A stretch of 64,000 bases of DNA from Streptomyces sp. NBC_00878 (GTDB lineage: Bacteria; Actinomycetota; Actinomycetes; Streptomycetales; Streptomycetaceae): contig NZ_JAPEOK010000001.1 of NCBI RefSeq assembly GCF_026341515.1, forward strand, positions 1,488,001 to 1,552,000, read 5' to 3'. Of the stretch, positions 8,744-16,570 are shown piece after piece. The notes beneath the pieces were generated by a model. That model saw only the letters and a list, made by a program, of their open reading frames with translations, made no database searches and was not told the DNA's origin. The first letter of the stretch is position 1, and each line of letters opens with the position of its first letter. A program made the position numbers and the translations under genes.

Positions 8744-9717
8744 GACCGCACCCCCTGGGCGCGGGCGGCGTCGATGACGGCCCAGGCCGCGGCGGCGTCC
8801 TGGATGCCGAGGCCGACGCTGTTGTAGTAGACGATGTCCCGCGGTGTCGTACGTCCTTCGCGGCGGCCGGTGAGTACCTCGCCGAGCGGGATGAGGTCCT
8901 GGCGGGTGAGCGTTCCGGCGCGCAGCGCGTCCACGACCGGCCCCGCGTGTTCCGCCGCGGTCTCGGGGTCGTCGACGACTACGGCCGCGGCCCGCCGTAC
9001 GACCTCGGTGTCGACCTCGCTGCGGCTGGGTTCGAAGGATCCGACGCTGACGACCGTGCAGCCCGGCGCGAGCCACTCGCCCCTGACGACGGGTGTGCTG
9101 CTGAGGGTGCAGGCGGCGACCATGGGCAGCCCGGCCACGGCTTCCTCCGCCGAGTCGACGGCCTTGACGGGGATGGCGAGTTCGGCCGCGAGGAGCCGGG
9201 CCGCCCGTGCCCTGTGGTCCGGGGACGGGCTCCAGATCCGTACGGCTCGCAGGTCCCGTACCCGGGCGACGGAGCGCGCGTGCGCGAGGGCCTGGGTGCC
9301 GGAGCCGATCAGGCCCAGCTCGGCGCTGTCGGGGGTGGCGAGCGCGTCGAGGGCGACGGCGCTGGCCGCGGCGGTGCGCAGAGTCGTCACCGTGGTGCCG
9401 TCCATGACGGCGGCGAGCCGGCCGGTGACCGGGTCGAGCGCGTTGATCACGGCGTGGATCGTCGGCAGCCCGGCGGCCGCGTTGCCCGGGTTGACGCTGC
9501 CGATCTTGGCGACGGCCCCGGTGTCCGCGGACAGCCGAGCGAGGTACGCGAACACGACACTGTCGTCGAACCCGCTCGGATGCATGATCTTGCCGGGCAG
9601 TTCCGCGGTGCCGTCACCGAGCGCGGTGAAGGCGGCTCGCTGGGACCGGATCGCGGTGTCGGTGTCGAGCAGGGCGGCCACCTGGTCGCGGGAGAGATGG
9701 AGGACGTCGTCGGTCAT
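8740..9717 (-). CDS. Ornithine cyclodeaminase/mu-crystallin family protein
   Basis: The 325-residue product has its ATG at 9717 after a GAAGGGAAGAGGG leader. Family landmarks are the phosphate/NAD(P)-binding LGLIGSGTQALAHA near residue 135, the Lys-containing VAKIGSVNPGN, and TTVTTLRTAAASAVA. Members include ornithine and lysine cyclodeaminases (RapL, FkbL) and ketimine reductases such as mu-crystallin, which reduce cyclic imines from lysine. It is the first gene of a four-gene operon in which every junction overlaps by 4 or 8 bases. With the saccharopine and DAO-type enzymes, the set fits lysine to cyclic imine or pipecolate chemistry, but the exact reaction is not determined. Confidence 0.88.
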   Translation of the reverse strand: MTDDVLHLSRDQVAALLDTDTAIRSQRAAFTALGDGTAELPGKIMHPSGFDDSVVFAYLARLSADTGAVAKIGSVNPGNAAAGLPTIHAVINALDPVTGRLAAVMDGTTVTTLRTAAASAVALDALATPDSAELGLIGSGTQALAHARSVARVRDLRAVRIWSPSPDHRARAARLLAAELAIPVKAVDSAEEAVAGLPMVAACTLSSTPVVRGEWLAPGCTVVSVGSFEPSRSEVDTEVVRRAAAVVVDDPETAAEHAGPVVDALRAGTLTRQDLIPLGEVLTGRREGRTTPRDIVYYNSVGLGIQDAAAAWAVIDAARAQGVRS

Positions 9718-9808
9718 CCCTCTTCCCTTCCCCTGTCCGCGCCGGTGTCACCACGGGAAGGCGTCCGGGTGACGCCCGCCATGGCCATGACATACAGCGC
9801 GCCTGCCG

Positions 9809-9839
9809 CCGCGCGCCACTGGGGACGGGCGGCGCGCGG
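9809..9839 (-). terminator. Hairpin downstream of the GTP cyclohydrolase II gene
   Basis: Arms CCGCGCGCC (9809-9817) and GGCGCGCGG (9831-9839) are perfectly complementary around a 13-base loop. It lies between the stop of the cyclohydrolase gene (9877) and the start of the cyclodeaminase gene (9717) on the same strand, which would separate the two transcription units. Confidence 0.55.
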
Positions 9840-9876
9840 GGCGGCTGCGGCGATGTTACTGCTGTGGCGGTGCGGG

Positions 9877-10536
9877 TCAGACGCGGTGGCCCACCACGGC
9901 GTCCAGGTGGGGCAGGTCGTGGTCCAGGCGCTCCCGCTTGGTCCGCAGATAGGTGATGTTGTCCTCGCAGGGCGGGATCAGCAGCGGGACCTGTGCGTCA
10001 ACCTTGATGCCGTGGCGGAGCAACGCCTCGCGCTTGCGCGGGTTGTTGGACAGCAGCCGCACCGAACGGACGTCGAGATCGTGCAGGATCTCCGCGGCCA
10101 CACCGTAGTCGCGGGCGTCCACGGGCAGCCCGAGCGCGAGGTTCGCCTCGACGGTGTCGAGGCCCTCCGCCTGGAGCTTCATCGCCTGGAGTTTGGCGAG
10201 CAGGCCGATTCCGCGGCCCTCGTGCCCCCGCAGATAGATGAGAATGCCGCGTCCCTCCGCCGCGATCTCCCGCAACGCGGTGGAGAGTTGGGGACCGCAC
10301 TCGCAGTGCCGGGATCCGAACGCGTCACCGGTGAGGCACTCGGAGTGCAGCCGGGTGAGCATTCCCTCTTCCTGGATGTCACCGTAGACCAGAGCCACTT
10401 GTTCGTCTCCGCGGGTACGGTCCAGGTAGCCGACGGCCTGGAAATCCCCGTACACCGTGGGCAGCGGGGCATTCACGACCCGTTCGACACCTGCGGAGTG
10501 GGCTTTCCCGGCGAGTACGCCATCTATTTCTGTCAT
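9877..10536 (-). CDS. GTP cyclohydrolase II paralogue, FAPy-forming type (SCO6655-like)
   Basis: The 219-residue product is a full-length RibA-fold enzyme. It has the zinc motif C-x10-C-x-C (SECLTGDAFGSRHCECG, residues 65-81) and IYLRGHEGRGIGL. At the position where E. coli RibA reads RAYALQ this protein reads QAMKLQ, so Met119 replaces the Tyr. Published work on S. coelicolor SCO6655 identified this Tyr-to-Met change (Met120 there) as the switch that stops the reaction at the formylated pyrimidine FAPy instead of the deformylated riboflavin precursor. I infer the same product here. It is divergent, with a 39-bp gap, from a creatininase-family hydrolase that could remove the formyl group. It is not in a riboflavin operon. 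Confidence 0.93.
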   Translation of the reverse strand: MTEIDGVLAGKAHSAGVERVVNAPLPTVYGDFQAVGYLDRTRGDEQVALVYGDIQEEGMLTRLHSECLTGDAFGSRHCECGPQLSTALREIAAEGRGILIYLRGHEGRGIGLLAKLQAMKLQAEGLDTVEANLALGLPVDARDYGVAAEILHDLDVRSVRLLSNNPRKREALLRHGIKVDAQVPLLIPPCEDNITYLRTKRERLDHDLPHLDAVVGHRV

Positions 10537-10575
10537 GATTCTGGTTCCTAAGCAGAGACGAAAGGTCGCGAGGAC

Positions 10576-11367
10576 ATGGTCGGTTCGGGCGGTTCGGAAA
10601 CACGGCTCACGGTGTCAGGGCAGTTGCCGACAGACACCACGGAAGACGTACGGGCACGAGGTGCCGGCGCTGCCCGGCAGGTCGCCGTGCTTCCCGTGGG
10701 CAGCTTCGAGCAGCACGGTGCGTATCTTCCGCTGTCGACCGACACGCTCGTCGCGTGTGCGATAGCCCAAGAGGTCGCTGCCGCATTCCCCGTTCACCTC
10801 CTTCCTCCGGTGACGATCTCCTGCTCGCACGAACACGCGGCCTGGCCGGGCACGGTGAGCATTTCCTCCGTGACGCTCCATGCGGTGGTACGGGACATAG
10901 CCGACTCGCTGCGCCGGTCGGGCGTGGACACCCTCGTGGTGGTCAATGGACATGGCGGCAATTACGTATTGGGCAATGTCGTCCAGGAATCCACCGCCGC
11001 CGGCGCCCGGATGGCCCTTTTCCCGGCCGCGGAGGACTGGGAGGCGGCACGGGTGCGGGCCGGAGTACAGACCTCGCTGCTCACCGATATGCACGCGGGG
11101 GAAATAGAGACCTCCATTCTGCTGCACACTCATCCGGAATTGGTCAGGCCGGGTTACGAGACCTCCGACTTCGAGGCCGACGACCGCCGGCAGCTGCTCA
11201 CGCTGGGCATGTCGGCCTATGCCAAGTCCGGTGTCATCGGGCGCCCTTCGAGGGCGTCCGCCGGGAAGGGGAAGGAACTCCTCGCGTCGCTGGCCGACTC
11301 CTTCGGAGCGTACTTCTCCCTGCTGACATCGGAGACCGGGCTTCCGTCGGTCGTCGATCGGCACTGA
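10576..11367 (+). CDS. Creatininase-family amidohydrolase, candidate FAPy formamide hydrolase
   Basis: The 263-residue product starts at ATG 10576 with AGG just upstream. The metal-binding pattern of creatininases is complete: LPVGSFEQHGAYLPLSTDT (Glu, His, Asp), NGHGGNY, and TDMHAGEIETS. Creatininase-fold relatives include creatinine amidohydrolase, MftE and the archaeal FAPy formamide hydrolase ArfB. Because the divergent neighbour is predicted to make FAPy, deformylation to the diaminopyrimidine is the most economical role; this is inference from context. Its 3' end overlaps the convergent membrane-protein ORF by 151 bases. The N-terminal 25-30 residues are polar and may be dispensable. 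Confidence 0.88.
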   Translation: MVGSGGSETRLTVSGQLPTDTTEDVRARGAGAARQVAVLPVGSFEQHGAYLPLSTDTLVACAIAQEVAAAFPVHLLPPVTISCSHEHAAWPGTVSISSVTLHAVVRDIADSLRRSGVDTLVVVNGHGGNYVLGNVVQESTAAGARMALFPAAEDWEAARVRAGVQTSLLTDMHAGEIETSILLHTHPELVRPGYETSDFEADDRRQLLTLGMSAYAKSGVIGRPSRASAGKGKELLASLADSFGAYFSLLTSETGLPSVVDRH

Positions 11368-12608
11368 GTGTCCCCGTTTCCCTCCGCGCGGGCCGAGATC
11401 CGGGCTCCCGTCGACTCCACGTGCGAGTCCGGGGCCGGCTCGGCGGCCGCGCTCTCCTGGGGGCGCCGCAGCCCCGCGTACCAACGCGCCACGAGTACGG
11501 CGACTCCGGGCAGGCTCGCGGCAAAACTGAGCACGCCGTAGACCACGGCCACGGTCAGGCCCTGGGTCGCGCCCAGGCCCGCCGCGCCGAACGCCCAGGC
11601 GGTGACGCCTTCCCTGGGCCCCCAGCCGCCGACGTTCAGCGGCAGCCCCATGGCGATCAGGGCGAGCAGAGCCAGCGGCACCAACTCGGCGACGGACGCG
11701 GTCGATCCGGCCGCCCGGGCCGCGAGCAGGAACATCAGGACATGTCCCGCGAGCACCACGACCGACGAGATCAGCACACCCGGCCAGCTCCCGCGGGCGA
11801 GCAGTGCCCCGCGTGCCTCGGCCAGCGCGCCGCGTACGGCGCGGTAGCGACGGGACGCGCGCGGCGCCCTTCCCCTGCCGCGAAGCGCGCCCACGGTGAC
11901 GACCCCGCACAGCGAGACGGCGACCAGCAGCAGGGCGGCGTCCCGGGTCTGGGACAGCACCGGCGAGGGCAGGGTGAGCAGCACGCTCACGCCCACGACG
12001 GCCAGGACCGCCTGTCCCGCGACCCGTTCGAGGACGACCGCGCGCACTCCGCGGCCGATGTCCCCGGCGCTCTGCCCGTGCCGTACCGCGCGGTGCACGT
12101 CGCCGAGTACGCCGCCCGGCAGGGCCGCGTTGAGGAACAGCGCACGGTAGTAGTCCGCGACGGCCGGGCCGAGCGGCAGCCTGAGCTTCATCCCGCGGGC
12201 CACCACGCACCAGCGCCAGGCGCTGAACACGGTGGTGAGCAGGCCGATGCCGAGCGCCGCGAGGAACGTGGCGCCGTCGATCCGGCGCAGGCCGTCCAGG
12301 AAGACGCCGGTGCCGAGGCGCCAGGTGAGCACGGTGAGAATGACGACGCCGACGATGGTGCCGAAGTGGGTGCGCAGGACACGGGAGTTGAGGCGGGCCC
12401 GGACGGAACCGGCGAAGCGGCCCCGTCCCTTGCGCGGACTCGCGGCGGGCGTGCCCGCCGTCGCGTCCACAGGGTCCGCCGGGTCCACAGGGGCGACCCG
12501 TACGCGTCCGGTCTCCTCCTGCGCACCGCCGTCACGGACCGCCGACGACAGTTCGTCGTCCAGGGCGGCCAGTGTCTGTGCCTCGTCCGCCACCGCCGGC
12601 GTGCTCAT
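11217..12608 (-). CDS. Flippase-like/LPG synthase-type integral membrane protein (UPF0104)
   Basis: The 463-residue product starts at ATG 12608, sharing one base with the methyltransferase stop (TGATG). A roughly 95-residue polar N-terminus precedes about eight hydrophobic segments. Family landmarks are the central NAALPGGVLGDVHRAVR and the later GLPLNVGGWGPREGVTAWAFG, as in the lysylphosphatidylglycerol synthase membrane domain and AglD-like flippases. It may move a lipid-linked product of the neighbouring glycosyltransferase or CDP-alcohol transferase. The last roughly 50 codons read antisense through the creatininase gene, so the natural C-terminus may be an overprinted tail, or a stop may have been lost. 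Confidence 0.85.
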   Translation of the reverse strand: MSTPAVADEAQTLAALDDELSSAVRDGGAQEETGRVRVAPVDPADPVDATAGTPAASPRKGRGRFAGSVRARLNSRVLRTHFGTIVGVVILTVLTWRLGTGVFLDGLRRIDGATFLAALGIGLLTTVFSAWRWCVVARGMKLRLPLGPAVADYYRALFLNAALPGGVLGDVHRAVRHGQSAGDIGRGVRAVVLERVAGQAVLAVVGVSVLLTLPSPVLSQTRDAALLLVAVSLCGVVTVGALRGRGRAPRASRRYRAVRGALAEARGALLARGSWPGVLISSVVVLAGHVLMFLLAARAAGSTASVAELVPLALLALIAMGLPLNVGGWGPREGVTAWAFGAAGLGATQGLTVAVVYGVLSFAASLPGVAVLVARWYAGLRRPQESAAAEPAPDSHVESTGARISARAEGNGDTQCRSTTDGSPVSDVSREKYAPKESASDARSSFPFPADALEGRPMTPDLA

Positions 12609-13714
12609 CAGGCTCCCCCTGTCGGGCGGGCCAGTGCGAGCAGGTCGCTGTGGTGCACCACCACGTTCAGCTCGCCCGCCTCGCAGGCCGCGAGGCGCTC
12701 CTTGAGGTAGGCGTCGGCGCGCGCGGCCAGTTCCGGGCGCTCCTCGACTGCCGCGCCGACCCAGCCGCGCAGCCACTCCGCCGTCAGCGCGGACTCGTCC
12801 CGGCCGAGGCGCCACGCGCTGGGGTGCACCCGAACCGTCGCGCCGTGCCGGGCGAAGGCGTCGCAGGCCGCGTTGATCGCTTCCGGGCCGAGCAGGTCGC
12901 CGCGCCGCTGGTGGTTGTTGAACGCGTGGGCGATCTCGTCGTCCAGCGGGTGGGCGGGGGTGAGTTCGACGCGTCCGACCACGGAGAGCGTCAGCAGCGC
13001 GGGGCAGCCGGCTCCGGCGCAGGCGGCGGCCAGGGCCTCGATCTCCTCCTGGCCGAGGACGTCCAGCAGCGCGGAGGCCGTCACCAGTGAGGCGCCGGCC
13101 AGGGCGTCCGCGGTCAGCCGGGCGACGTCGCCGCGCTGGGTCTCCACCGTGACGCGGCTGCCGTCGGCTGCCGACCGGGGCGACCCGACGGCGGCGAAGT
13201 GCAGCAGATACGGGTCGCGGTCGTGGAGCACCCAGTGCTGGGGTCCGTCGAGCCGGGGCGCGAGCCAGCGGCCCATGGAGCCGGTGCCGCAGCCGAGGTC
13301 GTGGATGACGAGCCCGCCCGCCCGGCCCGGCAGGTTCGCGAGCCGGATCCGCAGCGGGTCGAGGAGTTCGACCGCACGGGCGGCCGCGTCGACGGGTTCG
13401 CGCAACTCCAGCCACTCGGGGGCGTATCGGGGCGTGTCGTCGGTGGCCTCACCGCGGGTGCGGTCGCCCAGCCGAATCGTTCCTTTGTCCCGTACCTGGC
13501 CGTCTCGCCCCTGACCCGGCACCACGGCCGCGGCTGCGGCTTCGGCCTCGGTTGTCGTCATCTCGTCGCGTCCCTGTCCTGCCGTGGTCGTCCTGCTCGT
13601 CCCCTCGCCACGTCCCGGTGAGGCCGTCGTCGTCTCCTCGTCGAGGGCCGGTTCGGCCGTCGTCGTGGCGTGCCCCGGAGTCCCCGGCTGCGTCGTGCTC
13701 GTACTGCTGCTCAT
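12608..13714 (-). CDS. SAM-dependent methyltransferase-like protein
   Basis: The 368-residue product starts at ATG 13714, four bases inside the preceding glycosyltransferase stop (ATGA), with GGAGGGGGG upstream. The first 100 residues are Ser/Thr/Ala/Glu-rich and probably disordered; an internal Met near residue 52 is an alternative start. The SAM-binding motif I is VIHDLGCGTGSMGRWLAPRL near residues 142-161, followed by an acidic loop (VLHDRDP) and ASALLDVLGQEEIEAL. It belongs to the class I methyltransferases; the acceptor is unknown. It sits between GT4 and membrane-protein genes in one overlapping operon, so it likely modifies the same product. Confidence 0.85.
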   Translation of the reverse strand: MSSSTSTTQPGTPGHATTTAEPALDEETTTASPGRGEGTSRTTTAGQGRDEMTTTEAEAAAAAVVPGQGRDGQVRDKGTIRLGDRTRGEATDDTPRYAPEWLELREPVDAAARAVELLDPLRIRLANLPGRAGGLVIHDLGCGTGSMGRWLAPRLDGPQHWVLHDRDPYLLHFAAVGSPRSAADGSRVTVETQRGDVARLTADALAGASLVTASALLDVLGQEEIEALAAACAGAGCPALLTLSVVGRVELTPAHPLDDEIAHAFNNHQRRGDLLGPEAINAACDAFARHGATVRVHPSAWRLGRDESALTAEWLRGWVGAAVEERPELAARADAYLKERLAACEAGELNVVVHHSDLLALARPTGGA

Positions 13715-14838
13715 GCCGCCCCCCTCCGTGCCTCGCTCTTCAGTCGCCCCAGGACACCCGACAGACTCCGGGCCGTGGCGGCCCAGCCTCCGAGGGAGGC
13801 CCTGCGGGCGCGCGCGGCGGCCTTCAGGCGACGGCGTACGTCGGCCTCGCCGAACCAGCCGCGCAGTTCGGCCGCGAGGGCCGCGGGGTTCTCCGGCGGT
13901 ACGAGGAGCCCCGGCACCCCGCCGTCGGGCGCGCGCCCGACCGCCTCGGGGAGCCCGCCGACGTCCGTGGCCAGCACGGGGATGCCGCGGGCGAGCGCCT
14001 CGGTGACGGCCATGCCGTACGTCTCGGCGTACGAGGTGAGGACCATGAGGTCGGCGGCGGCGTAGCTCGCGTCGAGGGCGGCGCCGGACCGGGGGCCGGC
14101 CAGCTGGAGCCGGTCGCCGAGGCCGTGCTGGTCGATCAGCGCCCGGAGCCGGGCGACGTACTCGGGGTCCTGGTTGAGGCCGCCGACGAGGACGCAGCTC
14201 CAGGGGAGGTCGGTGACGGCCGCGAGGGCCTCGACCAGGCGGTGCTGTCCCTTGCGCGGGGTGACCGAGGCGACGCACAGCAGGCGCGAGACACCGTCGG
14301 TGCCGGGAGCCAGGGGCGCGATGTCGGCGCCGGGCGCGGCCACATGGACCCGGTCGGGCGCGAGCCCGTGGTGGGCGACGAGCCTGCGGGCCGCCCACTC
14401 GCTGGTGGCGACGACGGCGGGCACGGCCCGCAGCGTGCGGCGCTCACGGGCGTCCAGGTCCGCGGCGAGCGCGGGCGTGAGTCCCGTCTCGTCGCCGAGC
14501 GGCAGGTGCACGAGGACGACCAGGCGCAGTCGTTCGGCTTCCGGGATGACGATCTCGGGGACCGCGCAGGCGACCAGGCCGTCGAGGAGTACGACGGTGC
14601 CGTCGGCCAGGTCCGCGAGGGTGCGGGCCAGTTCGGCGCGGGCGGGGGCGCCGGGCTGGGGCCAGCTGCCGTCGATGGCGTGCTTGTGGACCTGCCAGCC
14701 GAAACCGGGCAGGTCGAGGCTGATCCGGGCGTCGTAGACGTTGCCGCCGCTGGGCATGGTCGGGTCGTCCACCGCGCCGGGCATCACGAAGTGCATGGCG
14801 CGCAGGGACATGGGGATGATGTCGGCGTTGTGGCTCAC
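13711..14838 (-). CDS. GT4-family glycosyltransferase
   Basis: The 375-residue GT-B fold protein starts at ATG 14838, overlapping the PTPS-like stop by 4 bases. The N-terminal domain opens [19 protein letters not shown]; the C-terminal domain has [15 protein letters not shown] and the donor-binding E-x7-E segment [19 protein letters not shown] followed by [11 protein letters not shown]4 enzymes transfer a sugar from a nucleotide donor with retention; the acceptor is not evident. Its position directly after the PTPS-like gene suggests the glycosyl acceptor is a cluster intermediate, or a lipid if the CDP-alcohol transferase and flippase-like protein act in the same path. Confidence 0.9.
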   Translation of the reverse strand: MSHNADIIPMSLRAMHFVMPGAVDDPTMPSGGNVYDARISLDLPGFGWQVHKHAIDGSWPQPGAPARAELARTLADLADGTVVLLDGLVACAVPEIVIPEAERLRLVVLVHLPLGDETGLTPALAADLDARERRTLRAVPAVVATSEWAARRLVAHHGLAPDRVHVAAPGADIAPLAPGTDGVSRLLCVASVTPRKGQHRLVEALAAVTDLPWSCVLVGGLNQDPEYVARLRALIDQHGLGDRLQLAGPRSGAALDASYAAADLMVLTSYAETYGMAVTEALARGIPVLATDVGGLPEAVGRAPDGGVPGLLVPPENPAALAAELRGWFGEADVRRRLKAAARARRASLGGWAATARSLSGVLGRLKSEARRGAA

Positions 14839-15233
14839 AGGGCACGCTCGTAACTCGCCCAGGCGATGTGCGACTCGTGCAGGGTGACGGTGATGCCGGC
14901 CAGGCCGCGGGCCCCTTCGCCCAGCGCGCCCTTCTCCACTCGCTCGGCGAGGCGGTCGGCGACAACCTTGGCCAGGAACTCCGTCGAGGTGTTGGTGTCG
15001 GCGAACGCGGGCTCGTTGTCGAGGTTGCGGTAGTTCATCTCGGCCACCACCTCCCCGAGTTCCCTGGTGGCCAGTCCGATGTCGACGACGATGTTGTCGT
15101 CGTCCAGCTCGGCGCGGCGGAACGTGGCGTCCACGAGGAACGTCGCCCCGTGCAGGCGCTGCGCGGGTCCGAAGACCTCTCCGCGGAAGCTGTGGGCGAT
15201 CATCAGGTGATCGCGGACGGTGATGCTGAACAA
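14835..15233 (-). CDS. 6-pyruvoyl-tetrahydropterin synthase-fold protein with degenerate active site
   Basis: The product is 132 residues, the normal family size, from a TTG at 15233 with GGAGGG seven bases upstream; the longer frame to 15476 has a low-complexity extension and no ribosome site. The fold is recognisable ([42 protein letters not shown]). Against E. coli QueD, the catalytic Cys in CGRLHGHSF is replaced (AQRLHGATF), the second His of HGH is Ala, and the LDHHYLN Asp-His pair reads MNYRNLD. One zinc His (AHS) and the terminal Glu remain. It is therefore unlikely to perform standard PTPS or QueD chemistry. It opens the GT4/methyltransferase/membrane-protein operon. Confidence 0.85.
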   Translation of the reverse strand: MFSITVRDHLMIAHSFRGEVFGPAQRLHGATFLVDATFRRAELDDDNIVVDIGLATRELGEVVAEMNYRNLDNEPAFADTNTSTEFLAKVVADRLAERVEKGALGEGARGLAGITVTLHESHIAWASYERAL

Positions 15234-15403
15234 CGGACGACCCTCCAGGTGCGGCGCGTCTGACCCCTCTGCCGGGGCGTGCCGTCTAGTACGGCCGGTC
15301 CGTTCTCCGTGTTCAGGGGGTTCGGCTCGGAGTTTCGGACGGTGCGCTCCGCTGGGTGGGGCGGTTGGGTTCGGTGTGGTGGGGGTGACTTGGTGACTGC
15401 GGG

Positions 15404-16426
15404 TCAGTGGGGGCTTGTCGCGCCGTTCCCCGCGCCCCTGAGGGGCGCGGTTGCCTCGTGGCGGACGAGGTGGCACATCCCCGTCGATTCTGCCGCAGCG
15501 AGCCCGGTCATCGTCTCCGGCAGCTCCTCGAAGGAGGACTCGCCGGTGATCAGAGCGTCGAAGGCCGGGTCGTCGAGCAGGTCGAGCGCGAGGGCGAGCC
15601 GGTCGGCGTAGGTGCGGCGGGCGCTTCTGGCCGGGGAGACGGTGCCGACCTGGCTGCCGCGGATGACCAGGCGGCGGGAGTGGAACGCCTCGCCGAGCGG
15701 CAGGCTGACCAACCGGTCGCCGTACCAGCTCAGTTCGAGGACGGTGCCCTCCGGGGCGAGGAGTTCGAGCGAGCGGGCGAGCCCGGCCTCGCTGGCGCTG
15801 GCGTGGACGACGAGGTCGCGGTCGCCGGCGGCGTCCGCCGGGAGCGCGAAGTCGACGCCGAGGGCCTGGGCGATGTCGGCGCGCGCCGGGTTGGCGTCGA
15901 CGAGTTGGACGCGGGCTGCGGGGAACCGGGCGAGGAGCGCGGCGACGCTCGCGCCGACCATGCCGGCGCCGACCACGGTGATGCGGTCACCGATCAGGGG
16001 GGCCGCGTCCCAGAGGGCGTTGACCGCGGTCTCCACGGTTCCGGCGAGTACGGCGCGCGAGGCGGGCACGGTCTCGGGCACGGGTGTCACGGCGCTCGCC
16101 GGGACGACGTACCGGGTCTGGTGCGGATAGAGACAGAAGACGGTCCGCCCGAGGAGTTCCGCCGGGCCCTCCTCCACCAATCCCACGTTCAGGTAGCCGT
16201 ACTTGACCGGCCCGGGGAACTCGCCTTCCTGGAAGGGCGCCCGCATGGCGGCGTGCTGGCTCTCCGGCACGCCTCCCCGGAAGACGAGCGTCTCGGTTCC
16301 CCGGCTCACCCCCGAGAAAAGTGTTCGCACCACGACCTCGCCCTCGGCGGGTTCGGGCAGTTCGACATCGCGGATCTCGCCATGGCCGGGAGAGCGGAGC
16401 CAGAAGGCGCGGGCGGAACGGTCCAT
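15404..16426 (-). CDS. Medium-chain dehydrogenase/reductase lacking the catalytic zinc Cys
   Basis: The 340-residue product starts at ATG 16426 with AGGAGG upstream. The GroES-like N-terminal half has [15 protein letters not shown] where zinc alcohol dehydrogenases have a Cys (GxCGTD), so the classical catalytic zinc site is missing, as in BchC-like family members. The Rossmann motif is [20 protein letters not shown], with the acidic QLVDANPAR suggesting NAD use. It would oxidise or reduce a secondary alcohol. The gene is divergent from the CDP-alcohol phosphatidyltransferase (144-bp gap) and heads the minus-strand cluster. The last residues are encoded by a widespread Streptomyces hairpin, so the C-terminal tail may be variable. 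Confidence 0.87.
   Translation of the reverse strand: MDRSARAFWLRSPGHGEIRDVELPEPAEGEVVVRTLFSGVSRGTETLVFRGGVPESQHAAMRAPFQEGEFPGPVKYGYLNVGLVEEGPAELLGRTVFCLYPHQTRYVVPASAVTPVPETVPASRAVLAGTVETAVNALWDAAPLIGDRITVVGAGMVGASVAALLARFPAARVQLVDANPARADIAQALGVDFALPADAAGDRDLVVHASASEAGLARSLELLAPEGTVLELSWYGDRLVSLPLGEAFHSRRLVIRGSQVGTVSPARSARRTYADRLALALDLLDDPAFDALITGESSFEELPETMTGLAAAESTGMCHLVRHEATAPLRGAGNGATSPH
15430..15450. repeat. GC-rich palindrome inside the 3' end of the MDR gene
   Basis: CCGCGCCCCT (15430-15439) and AGGGGCGCGG (15441-15450) form perfect 10-bp arms around one base. The motif, with flanking CGCCGTTCC, resembles hairpins that recur between genes in Streptomyces genomes. Here it falls within the last codons of the MDR dehydrogenase and upstream of the PTPS-like gene, where it could attenuate read-through. 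Confidence 0.55.
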
Positions 16427-16570
16427 TCGGCATCCTCCTGAGTAATCCATGTGCAGGGGCTGAGCAAATGAGCTGAACGATCGGGCGGCGAGCCACGTAC
16501 CGACCTTTGCGAAGCCGCGCACAAGGTACGCGGCATTGATCGACTCTGTCACCTGGCCGGAGGATGTGCG

